DNA from: Euryarchaeota archaeon UBA39
GTDB taxonomy: Archaea > Thermoplasmatota > Poseidoniia > Poseidoniales > Thalassarchaeaceae
Reading direction: 5' to 3'
Length of the DNA stretch: 19,515 nt
Assembly (NCBI GenBank): GCA_002503045.1
Contig: DAQW01000042.1
Coordinates: 1,935 to 21,449 of the forward strand
Shown one piece after another: positions 1 to 6,913 of this stretch (position 1 is its first letter; every line of letters begins with the position of its first letter). Below the pieces are notes generated by a model, which saw nothing but the letters and a program-made list of their open reading frames with translations, was not told the DNA's origin and ran no database searches. The translations under genes were made by a program, and so were the position numbers.

Positions 1-776
1 GCAGCATCTCCAGACAAAATAGGTGCACCATGATATGGTCCACCTCCAATAACGAGTAAACGACCTCTGTCTCCTTTCCGAGCGTCTGGATTCATTGGAG
101 GGTATCGAAGTGCATCACCAGGGCCACAATCTACAACTTCATCCGGCCAAGGTAATGGTGCAACACACAACCGACCGATGGAGGCATGGATTGAACCATC
201 TTGAGTACGCATGCCCATCTTTTCAGAATGAAAGGTAACTGTTGAAACTGCAGAAATCGTTAGATCTGTACCAAAGCCGGTAGGGAGATCACAGGCAACT
301 ACGGGCACATTTTCCAAATGAGGAGTGACCCAATTCATCACTGCTGCAACATCTCCTCGGGGTTTTCCCCCATATGTTCCAGAACCTAATAACGAATCTA
401 CCAACATCCTAGGTTTAGTCTCTTCAGATACCAAGGGCCAAACATCAATTTGGATTCCTTCCTCTCTACATCTATTCCGATGATATTCAGCTGCCTCTCC
501 TTTTTGGATAACGTGAGTAGCGATTATACGAACAAGATGGCCCATCTCCAGTAAAGCGATTGATGCAGCAAATCCATCTCCACCATTATTTCCTGGACCA
601 CAAAGTATCCAAATTTCTCTGTGTTCTGCACCTTCCAAAGATTCGGCGATTCTAGCGACCTCGGTTGCAAGGGCTTGTCCTGCTGCTTCCATCAAATCTA
701 CTGTTTGAACATCTAAAGCTGCAGCATTTGCATCGAAAACCCCGACCTCTGCAATGTGCATTGTCCAAGGGTCCAT
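1..776 (-). CDS. nnr: Bifunctional NAD(P)H-hydrate epimerase / dehydratase (partial, 3' end outside window)
   Basis: Repairs hydrated, damaged NAD(P)H: the N-terminal YjeF-type domain epimerises R- and S-NAD(P)HX, and the C-terminal ribokinase-like domain dehydrates it using ADP or ATP. About 258 codons are visible on the minus strand. The epimerase hallmark GPGNNGGDGFAA is at residues 60-71, followed by a DLPTG segment and a later SEKMGM segment matching the family's D-x-P-S-G and K-P-G motifs. Near the window edge, KGDRGRLLVIGGG starts the dehydratase domain, so the gene is the fused form, cut off inside its second domain. I chose ATG at 774-776, giving MDPWTMHIAE; a second ATG lies five codons later, and no clear Shine-Dalgarno decides between them. 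It sits 37 bp downstream of the symporter stop and probably shares its transcript, though its housekeeping role is unrelated. Family assignment is firm; the start is less sure. Confidence 0.9.
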   Translation of the reverse strand, partial: MDPWTMHIAEVGVFDANAAALDVQTVDLMEAAGQALATEVARIAESLEGAEHREIWILCGPGNNGGDGFAASIALLEMGHLVRIIATHVIQKGEAAEYHRNRCREEGIQIDVWPLVSEETKPRMLVDSLLGSGTYGGKPRGDVAAVMNWVTPHLENVPVVACDLPTGFGTDLTISAVSTVTFHSEKMGMRTQDGSIHASIGRLCVAPLPWPDEVVDCGPGDALRYPPMNPDARKGDRGRLLVIGGGPYHGAPILSGDA

Positions 777-813
777 GACAATCGGAACAGTATGAAGACC
801 ATCACGCTTCTTG

Positions 814-2529
814 TCATGCTAGTTCAGCATTCAGAACTTTAGATTCAGATGAGTTATCTAAATCTCCACCGGTCCATACTTCGCCTAGAACGAGAATCAT
901 ATCATCTTCCCCACCAGGTAATGTATCGATTGAGACATCTGCCCCCTCTGGTACATTTCTGTACAATGGACGACTAACAAGCCACCGATTGAGGAATAAG
1001 AATACGATTGCTGTAACTCCCCAAAATAGTAGAACGATTGTTATTCCTTTGGGATTTGTTGGATCCCACGGGCTGTCAACATTCAACAACAAATCAACAA
1101 AGTAAGAACCCATTAAGATTGCGAACATGACGGGGAATCCAAGATACATGATGTAATCCCACCATTTACCAATCCACCAATCATTGTCTCCAGTGTTAAT
1201 GAAATCGTCTCTGAATGATGAAACTCCATTATCTAGATAATCTTGCCAATTGAAGCCTACAACATCATTTTCATCTTGCCATACCTTGTATCTTGTCCAA
1301 CCATACTTCCAAATCGAGAATGCGATGAATAAACCACTGAACATTAGACCATAGCCCCAGATGTGATCTTGAACTTCAAGGAACTGAGGGAAGGCAACAC
1401 CTGTTGAGTCATCCACCAGAATCCAAAGGGCAGCACTGGGCAAACCAAACAGGAATAATGCGCCACCAGTGAATCCAACTGCCTGACTTCTATCTACACC
1501 ATGATCTACGAAATTTCGAACACAAAGTTCGATGGTAGAAATCATTGAGGTTAATGCTGCAAATGAAAGTGCAAGGAAGAACATTGCAACCATTGCTAGT
1601 TGCACTACTGGACCACCAGGTGCTTGTGCAAATACTTCTGGAAGAACAAGGAATGTAATTGCACTTGAGCCACCACTGACTGCAGAGAGTGGGTCCTGAA
1701 CAACAGAGAAAATTGCCATCATCACTGTTAGGCCGGCTATGATACTAATGCTATTATTCGCAAGACACATGGTTGCAGCGTTAAGAGTTGTATCCTCATC
1801 TTTACGCATGTAAACTGCATAAGTAATGCACATTCCCATTCCTGCAGAACAAGACCAAGCAGACTGAGATAACCCAGAAATCCAAGTTTGGGGTTCTAGC
1901 AAATATTCCGGTTGAATACTAAACATGTATACAAAGCCGTCAAGTGTTCCATCCTGGGCATCCATCAATATTGAAAGGAATAAGGCACTGAAAAGGAGAA
2001 TAAATAATGAAACCATTAGAATTACATTGACTTTCTCAATAGCCTTAGCACCTCTCCAAATTGCAGCCATAGTAATTGCAACTGCTAGAAATTGGAAAAT
2101 GATGACTTGAGATGGATCTTGTAGGAAATCATTCCACACAAGAGTAGTATCAACTCCTTGTCCCAAACCTCCAGAGGCTGCTGCTGAGAAATATTTCAGG
2201 CACCATCCTGTGACAACAGCATAGTAGAAGCCAATTGCTGTAGAAATCCATGCAGTCCACAATCCCATCCAAGCAAATCGCTTACCTGCAAAAATACGGA
2301 ACGCTCCAACTGTTCCTGTTCTAGCTCTCTTACCTATTGCAAATTCAGCAATGACAAGAGGTACAGACCAAACGAATAGGAAGATTAGCCAAGGAACAAG
2401 GAAAGAGCCCCCTCCATTTGCACCAACCATTCGAGGGAAACGCCAGATGTTTCCAGTACCAATAGCTGCTCCAATAGTGGCAAAAATTAGCCCCATTCGG
2501 CCACCAAAGGTGTCTCCAGACATTCTCAT
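814..2529 (-). CDS. Neurotransmitter:sodium symporter (NSS/SNF, LeuT-fold) family transporter
   Basis: Na+-coupled uptake, most likely of amino acids, through the cytoplasmic membrane; the substrate cannot be read from the sequence. The N-terminus has the family signature: GTGNIWRFP at residues 24-32 and NGGGSF at 38-43. Aligned by eye to LeuT, both sodium sites look intact: A22, N27, S226 and N250 for Na1; G20, I23, A324, T327 and S328 for Na2. At 571 residues it is longer than typical prokaryotic members (about 450-500). The extra length is a roughly 65-residue polar segment around 410-458, between late helices, and an acidic C-terminal tail after residue 520. Its ATG overlaps the stop of the upstream carboxypeptidase gene in an ATGA, which suggests translational coupling. 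A peptidase that frees terminal amino acids beside an amino-acid importer makes functional sense, but that link is inference. Confidence 0.9.
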   Translation of the reverse strand: MRMSGDTFGGRMGLIFATIGAAIGTGNIWRFPRMVGANGGGSFLVPWLIFLFVWSVPLVIAEFAIGKRARTGTVGAFRIFAGKRFAWMGLWTAWISTAIGFYYAVVTGWCLKYFSAAASGGLGQGVDTTLVWNDFLQDPSQVIIFQFLAVAITMAAIWRGAKAIEKVNVILMVSLFILLFSALFLSILMDAQDGTLDGFVYMFSIQPEYLLEPQTWISGLSQSAWSCSAGMGMCITYAVYMRKDEDTTLNAATMCLANNSISIIAGLTVMMAIFSVVQDPLSAVSGGSSAITFLVLPEVFAQAPGGPVVQLAMVAMFFLALSFAALTSMISTIELCVRNFVDHGVDRSQAVGFTGGALFLFGLPSAALWILVDDSTGVAFPQFLEVQDHIWGYGLMFSGLFIAFSIWKYGWTRYKVWQDENDVVGFNWQDYLDNGVSSFRDDFINTGDNDWWIGKWWDYIMYLGFPVMFAILMGSYFVDLLLNVDSPWDPTNPKGITIVLLFWGVTAIVFLFLNRWLVSRPLYRNVPEGADVSIDTLPGGEDDMILVLGEVWTGGDLDNSSESKVLNAELA

Positions 2530-4802
2530 GCCCCCTTCAATCGATCAATCAGAACTGCTTTGGTTCCCGATGTGGGAAGGCCCTTTTCACCTAATTCGGC
2601 CCGAAGTTCAGCAACAGTCATTGAACCATAATTCTGTGAAGGTCTACTCTTTACCATCTCTTTTTCAACAATCTCTGTGTGATCATTTTCATCACCATCA
2701 CCACTAAACATCTCTCTCAAAGTAAAGGCAAGTCCTCCCCATACAACTCCAGCCACAATTAGGAACATAAACAGAGCAAGTAATGAACTCCCAAATCCAG
2801 CACGATATGGTAGTGTCATTACGTAATAATCGCCAGGTTCCTCACCAGGAGCAGGGTAATTGATTGGGAAGGCACCATTGGTAGTTCCGAGCATTGCACG
2901 ATAGTGAATCTCACCAACACTGGTCTCAGGAACTGGAATATTAGCAATGGCAGTAGTTCCATTAGAACCATCAAGTAGCTCACAACGGATTGTTGTCTGC
3001 TCAAATCCAGTCATTGCCCACGGTTGAACCTCTTTCCATTCAGTAGGGCCGTAGTCGTTCTGCATTCGAGTTGGAGTAACTTGTCTGTACATCACATGAC
3101 TGCGATTTACATCATTAGTCATTGGGAAGTTAGGATGAAGGCACAACTCAACAGGTATATCGCCTTCATCAGGAATAGTAATGTTCGCTGGACTCTGCAT
3201 CCACTGAACCTCATCCATTCCTAAACCGAAAACAGCACGGAACGCCGGGTCATCGGCGACTTCAACCATGTAGAATGTTGGTCCCATATTCAATGTCGAA
3301 ATATGATCAATATCGTCTGGGTGTTCGTGGAAGTTGTTACCTATCTCCATTGTGAAACAATACGAATTATGCACACCATAATGCCAATCACAAAAATCAC
3401 CCGTAGTAGGATAAAGGTCGGAAGACTGAATGTTCTCATAATTTGTCATTACAGCCATCTCATCTCCATGGTAAACAAGGAAATCATGATCGGGAGTTTG
3501 ACAATCAGTACAATGCCCCCAAGGATACAGAATTAGATTGCTGAATGAATGCCAATTAAAGACCACGTTGAACTCAGAGGCTCCGTCTCCATTGTCGTCA
3601 TTCATTTCTGTCAAATCTTGAATCATCTTGGTTTCTGGTTCTGTATTTCCGCCCATCCAATCCTCATCAACTAGACCATCACCATCATTATCTACGCCAT
3701 CAACTGCATCTTCATTGAGAACCAAGTCTCCATCATCATCATTGGTATCTACTGGGCCATTATACACGTCATTGTTGGTGGTACCTGCAATACAATCTCC
3801 AGGAATTAGTGGGCCTGTTGCTCCGAGAGGTGCTCCCCACTCATACTGATAATTACGATTCAAATCAACTCCGTCACATGCATCATCAACATCTTCCCTA
3901 ACATCAGGAATTGGACCAAAATCCGTAAGTGTATTGTCACGGAGGTTCTTCCTCCATCCACTCTTAGCACAGTTTTCCCAAGCAGTTTCTCCACAGAAGA
4001 CTTCACGATCATATCGATTACCATCTACATTGAGCATAGGTATAAGATAGATTTCTCTTGTATTTACTAAGTCTGTAATAAATTGTTCAGAGAAGTCTTC
4101 ATCCACGCCGTGGTCACCTGGACCACAAGCAACTCCGTCTCCGTTGCTATCCTGATTTGTTGAATTAAGTGACAAACAATCTCCATCGTCGTCAATGATG
4201 CCGTCTCCATCAGCATCGCCCCAAGGATCTTCATCAATTAGGCCATCACCATCATTATCGACTCCAGTTTTACCGTAATAGTGGGCAACCATCTCAAGAA
4301 ACATCATCGGTACTTCATATGACATCCACTCACGTGCATGGTGGTTCCCAACTAGCAGGACATCTGGACGTTCTGCATAGTTTCCACAATCACCAACAAA
4401 GTCATTACAATCTCCACCTTGAGGATTCACGGTGATTTTTACCCAAGGACTTCGATGATTGTAATACCAGCCCTCATAGGTATTTGCTGTTGTAGTTTGG
4501 CCTCTCGCATTCTCCCCTCCATTCAAACCCTCATGGAAAGTCATAATGTTACGATTATTCTCGGCAAGATGTTGCATACGATCTTTCATTGTAAAATAGG
4601 TATGATATTCTTTGAATTGGGCTGCATCATCACCACCCCACGGGTAGTAATCATCGACGTAATCAGTAGACCAAATGTCTAATGGGCTATTGTTTTCTAC
4701 AGGATCTTCTTGAGCTTCGACTGATCCTAAAACACCCCCAACAGGCATGAACAAGAACATGATTAGGACTAGATGGACGAAGATTCGGCGCATTACAGAC
4801 AT
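2526..4802 (-). CDS. Secreted membrane-anchored M14 zinc carboxypeptidase with Ca2+-loop inserts and C-terminal SAP domain
   Basis: Predicted extracellular metallocarboxypeptidase of 758 residues. A signal peptide covers about 1-30 (basic start, then a hydrophobic run ending near SVEAQ). The catalytic residues of carboxypeptidase A can be matched: zinc ligands H155 and E158 in NHHAREW, H418 in NWHSFSNLILYPWG, substrate-binding N315-R316 in DLNRNY, Y464, and general base E486 in CFTMEIG. Two Asp-rich segments interrupt the catalytic domain at about 181-236 and 352-382 with DNDGDGLIDED-type repeats, as in thrombospondin type-3/EF-hand Ca2+ loops. A beta-rich region follows, then one transmembrane helix at about 672-694, then a charged linker and a SAP motif at 727-757 (TVAELRAELGEKGLPTSGTK). 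The topology puts the enzyme outside and the SAP domain inside. It is the first gene of a minus-strand cluster and overlaps the symporter gene by 4 bp. The enzyme call is firm; the role of the SAP domain is unknown. Confidence 0.92.
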   Translation of the reverse strand: MSVMRRIFVHLVLIMFLFMPVGGVLGSVEAQEDPVENNSPLDIWSTDYVDDYYPWGGDDAAQFKEYHTYFTMKDRMQHLAENNRNIMTFHEGLNGGENARGQTTTANTYEGWYYNHRSPWVKITVNPQGGDCNDFVGDCGNYAERPDVLLVGNHHAREWMSYEVPMMFLEMVAHYYGKTGVDNDGDGLIDEDPWGDADGDGIIDDDGDCLSLNSTNQDSNGDGVACGPGDHGVDEDFSEQFITDLVNTREIYLIPMLNVDGNRYDREVFCGETAWENCAKSGWRKNLRDNTLTDFGPIPDVREDVDDACDGVDLNRNYQYEWGAPLGATGPLIPGDCIAGTTNNDVYNGPVDTNDDDGDLVLNEDAVDGVDNDGDGLVDEDWMGGNTEPETKMIQDLTEMNDDNGDGASEFNVVFNWHSFSNLILYPWGHCTDCQTPDHDFLVYHGDEMAVMTNYENIQSSDLYPTTGDFCDWHYGVHNSYCFTMEIGNNFHEHPDDIDHISTLNMGPTFYMVEVADDPAFRAVFGLGMDEVQWMQSPANITIPDEGDIPVELCLHPNFPMTNDVNRSHVMYRQVTPTRMQNDYGPTEWKEVQPWAMTGFEQTTIRCELLDGSNGTTAIANIPVPETSVGEIHYRAMLGTTNGAFPINYPAPGEEPGDYYVMTLPYRAGFGSSLLALFMFLIVAGVVWGGLAFTLREMFSGDGDENDHTEIVEKEMVKSRPSQNYGSMTVAELRAELGEKGLPTSGTKAVLIDRLKGA

Positions 4803-4900
4803 GGGCGTTCAGACCCCCACACTCGCCTGCACCACTTCAAGCCGACGCTTGCACGATATTGGCCGAAATGGATTCAAAGGACCTACGTCCCCGATAATCC
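4803..4900. promoter_or_regulatory. Divergent intergenic region between carboxypeptidase and MscS-type channel genes
   Basis: This 98 bp gap separates two divergently read genes, so both promoters are expected here or just inside the coding starts. It looks more GC-rich than the neighbouring genes, and no convincing archaeal TATA box with a BRE was found; the only AT-rich core is CACGATATTGG near 4852-4862. The promoter assignment is inferred from gene arrangement alone. Confidence 0.3.
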
Positions 4901-5992
4901 ATGGAGACCCTAATCACAGCCATTCCTGGATGGAATGAAGATGCTGCATTCGGATTCAATCAAGGTACTATGGTGGCACTAATTATTGCAATATTATGTT
5001 GTTTTGCCATACGAATTGCTCTTGCGAATTACATTTCTCAAGTTTTCATGAAATTTGGAATAAAACAAAAAATGGCAGTTGTTGCAATTCGTGATTCTTC
5101 TGGAACTCTTGGTACAGCAATTGCTGGAGGAGTGATGATGATTATTCTACAGAGTACAATCACAACAGAGCAGGCAAAATTCCCATCAATGATTGAAGAA
5201 GTAGTGCTTCCGTTAACTGAATTAATCTTCTACTTCGCCATAGTTTTCTGGGCATTCCGGCTTGTTCCCGCTATCTATGCCATTGTTGATCGATTTGATG
5301 GCGATGGGGAAATGGAAGGGACAACCAAGACTTTGATTTCCGCTCTTGAAAGTATCATGAGATTCTTCATTGTAGCTTTTGGTGCAGTGTTAATCGCAGG
5401 GTCACTCGGATTTGACCTAAGTGCGATTCTTGCGGGACTAGGAATCAGTGGTATTGCCCTGGCATTAGCTGCTAAAGATTCTGTATCCAACATGTTTGGA
5501 GCAATTACAGTTCTTCTTGACCGTCCGTTCAAAGTTGGAGATTGGGTAGTGATTGGAAGCAGTGAAGGAGAGGTAATTGAAATTAATTTTAGAACCACTC
5601 AGATTAGAACCTCTATCGATTCCGTAGTTACCTTTCCCAATGCAAATTTGGTGAATACACCGATAGAAAACTACGGTCTAAGACGTTGGAGAAGATATCA
5701 GCCTGTATTGCACCTTGACCTTGATAGCAACCCTGATTCTGTTGAAAAATTCTGCAATGATGTGTTTGAAATGATTCAATCGAGTGAAAAAACGACAAAA
5801 AAAGAGGTCTCATCTGTTCGAGTTCAATCTCTTGGCCCTCAAGCAATAGATATTGCTTGTAACCTATATTGGGATACTACTTCAGGGAATGAAGAAAAGG
5901 AACTTAAGCAAAGTTTCTTGCTTGATGTAATGAGGATTGCAAAACAATTAGATTTGCATTTCTTTGAACCTAGACTGAGACGTCAAGAGTGA
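4901..5992 (+). CDS. MscS-family mechanosensitive ion channel
   Basis: Small-conductance mechanosensitive channel that vents solutes on osmotic downshock. In 363 residues there are hydrophobic helices at about 22-47, 68-88, 97-127 and 145-170. They are followed by the pore helix and its kinked continuation, AGLGISGIALALAAKDSVSN (178-197), the Gly/Ala-packed signature of MscS TM3. The beta domain is next, with RPFKVGDWV (208-216) and a FPNANL element (245-250), then an alpha/beta C-terminal cage domain to the end. Start at ATG 4901 because it gives a short N-terminus leading into the first helix; no other in-frame start in the gap looks better. The next gene, phosphoglycerate mutase, begins 9 bp after the stop, so the two are probably co-transcribed although their functions differ. 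The family is secure; gating and ion selectivity cannot be told from sequence. Confidence 0.93.
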   Translation: METLITAIPGWNEDAAFGFNQGTMVALIIAILCCFAIRIALANYISQVFMKFGIKQKMAVVAIRDSSGTLGTAIAGGVMMIILQSTITTEQAKFPSMIEEVVLPLTELIFYFAIVFWAFRLVPAIYAIVDRFDGDGEMEGTTKTLISALESIMRFFIVAFGAVLIAGSLGFDLSAILAGLGISGIALALAAKDSVSNMFGAITVLLDRPFKVGDWVVIGSSEGEVIEINFRTTQIRTSIDSVVTFPNANLVNTPIENYGLRRWRRYQPVLHLDLDSNPDSVEKFCNDVFEMIQSSEKTTKKEVSSVRVQSLGPQAIDIACNLYWDTTSGNEEKELKQSFLLDVMRIAKQLDLHFFEPRLRRQE

Positions 5993-5997
5993 GGTGA
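5991..5997 (+). promoter_or_regulatory. Shine-Dalgarno-like site supporting a TTG start
   Basis: GAGGTGA overlaps the last two bases of the channel gene's stop codon and lies 4 nt before TTG 6002. The only in-frame ATG (6011) would be 13 nt away, farther than usual. The site therefore favours TTG as the start of the phosphoglycerate mutase gene and suggests reinitiation after the channel gene terminates. Confidence 0.5.
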
Positions 5998-6001
5998 TGA
6001 A

Positions 6002-6601
6002 TTGCCACTAATGGTTCTTCTTCGACATGGACAATCTGTTTGGAATGCTGAAAATAAATTCACTGGTTGGACTGATGTAGATCTTTCAAGCAAAGGAGAA
6101 GAAGAGGCTATTTCTGCAGGTAAAAAACTCTCAGAAATCAAATTTGACGTAGTACATACTAGTGAATTAATTCGTGCACAGAGAACTGCAGAAATAGTCA
6201 TGCTCCATAACAAAGCCTCTGTAAATCCACCAACACTCCACGATCAACGATTGAATGAGCGACATTATGGATCATTGCAAGGTTTGAACAAAGACGAAAC
6301 TCGAGAGAAATATGGAGCAGAACAAGTTCACATTTGGCGGAGATCATTCGATGTCCCACCTCCAGATGGAGAAAGTCTCGAAATGTGTGCAGAAAGAACC
6401 CTGCCTTATCTTACTGAAGAAATAGAGCCTGATCTTCAATCAGGAAAAAATGTGCTAGTAGCCGCACATGGAAATTCGCTAAGAAGTATTGTTATGTCGA
6501 TAGAAAATCTTAGCTCAGAAGAAATATTATCTGTAGAGATACCTACAGGTGTACCAATTCAATACGAATTTGAAAATGGAAAATATACTCGAATCAATTA
6601 G
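6002..6601 (+). CDS. gpmA: 2,3-bisphosphoglycerate-dependent phosphoglycerate mutase, short form
   Basis: Interconverts 3- and 2-phosphoglycerate in glycolysis/gluconeogenesis through a phosphohistidine. LLRHGQSVWNAENKFTGW at residues 6-23 contains the phospho-acceptor H9 with R8. R58 and R61 bind phosphate, LNERHYGSLQGLNKDET (84-100) holds the catalytic Glu (E86), and AAHGNSLR (154-161) carries the second active-site histidine, H156. At 199 residues it lacks the roughly 25-residue insertion that E. coli GpmA has after its RRGFAVTPP segment, as in other short dPGMs. TTG 6002 is taken as the start because GAGGTGA lies just upstream; ATG 6011 would remove only three residues. Many archaea use cofactor-independent mutases, so a dPGM here may be of bacterial origin, which is inference. 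The last 8 bp overlap the end of the convergent small membrane gene. Phosphoglycerate kinase is encoded about 9 kb away. Confidence 0.93.
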   Translation: MPLMVLLRHGQSVWNAENKFTGWTDVDLSSKGEEEAISAGKKLSEIKFDVVHTSELIRAQRTAEIVMLHNKASVNPPTLHDQRLNERHYGSLQGLNKDETREKYGAEQVHIWRRSFDVPPPDGESLEMCAERTLPYLTEEIEPDLQSGKNVLVAAHGNSLRSIVMSIENLSSEEILSVEIPTGVPIQYEFENGKYTRIN

Positions 6602-6887
6602 ATTCTACTGTAGACTTTCGAAAGCCTTTGATGAATCGAAATAATAGCCTAGAGAATATCATTGAGGCAAGAAGGAAAAGTGCTGAAACCCACCATGGGT
6701 TTTCCGTTTCAGTTGCTAAAAACCAAGTTACTGCAAGGATCCCTGCGCCATAAAATGCCCTAAATATCGAAAAAAATAGGAAGGTCTTGAAAAGAGGATT
6801 TTCCATTACTCGGGAAAACCTGCTACGTTCCATGTAGGTACTAGCCAACCTATACTCAAAGTAATGTCGTTTGATTGGAAGATTCAT
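6594..6887 (-). CDS. Small two-helix membrane protein, unknown function
   Basis: I do not recognise this protein. From ATG 6887 it has 97 residues: a basic, polar N-terminal third, a hydrophobic helix at about 35-58, a short acidic loop (TETENPWW), a second helix at about 65-84, and a basic tail with FIKGFRKS. This fits a small integral membrane protein with a helical hairpin. The frame fills the space between the phosphoglycerate mutase end, which it overlaps by 8 bp, and the divergent symporter start. The start is uncertain: TTG 6914 would touch the symporter's ATG, while ATG 6833 would leave about 80 bp for promoters and still keep both helices. That it is a gene at all rests on the open frame, the sensible membrane pattern and the lack of any other gene here. 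Confidence 0.55.
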   Translation of the reverse strand: MNLPIKRHYFEYRLASTYMERSRFSRVMENPLFKTFLFFSIFRAFYGAGILAVTWFLATETENPWWVSALFLLASMIFSRLLFRFIKGFRKSTVESN

Positions 6888-6913
6888 GTTTGAGGGCCTT
6901 CCGTGTAGACGCA

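Noticed and set aside
2351..2707. Plus-strand frame of 118 codons ending in a histidine run
   Set aside because: It is antisense to the carboxypeptidase and symporter genes; the histidines come from the opposite strand of Asp/Glu-rich coding sequence.
3628..3849. Ser/Pro-rich open frame on the plus strand
   Set aside because: It is a shadow of the Asp-Gly Ca2+ repeat region of the carboxypeptidase on the other strand.
6875..6913. Earlier start for the PutP-like symporter
   Set aside because: The extra 13 residues are polar and overlap the opposing small gene; ATG 6914 starts directly at the first membrane helix.
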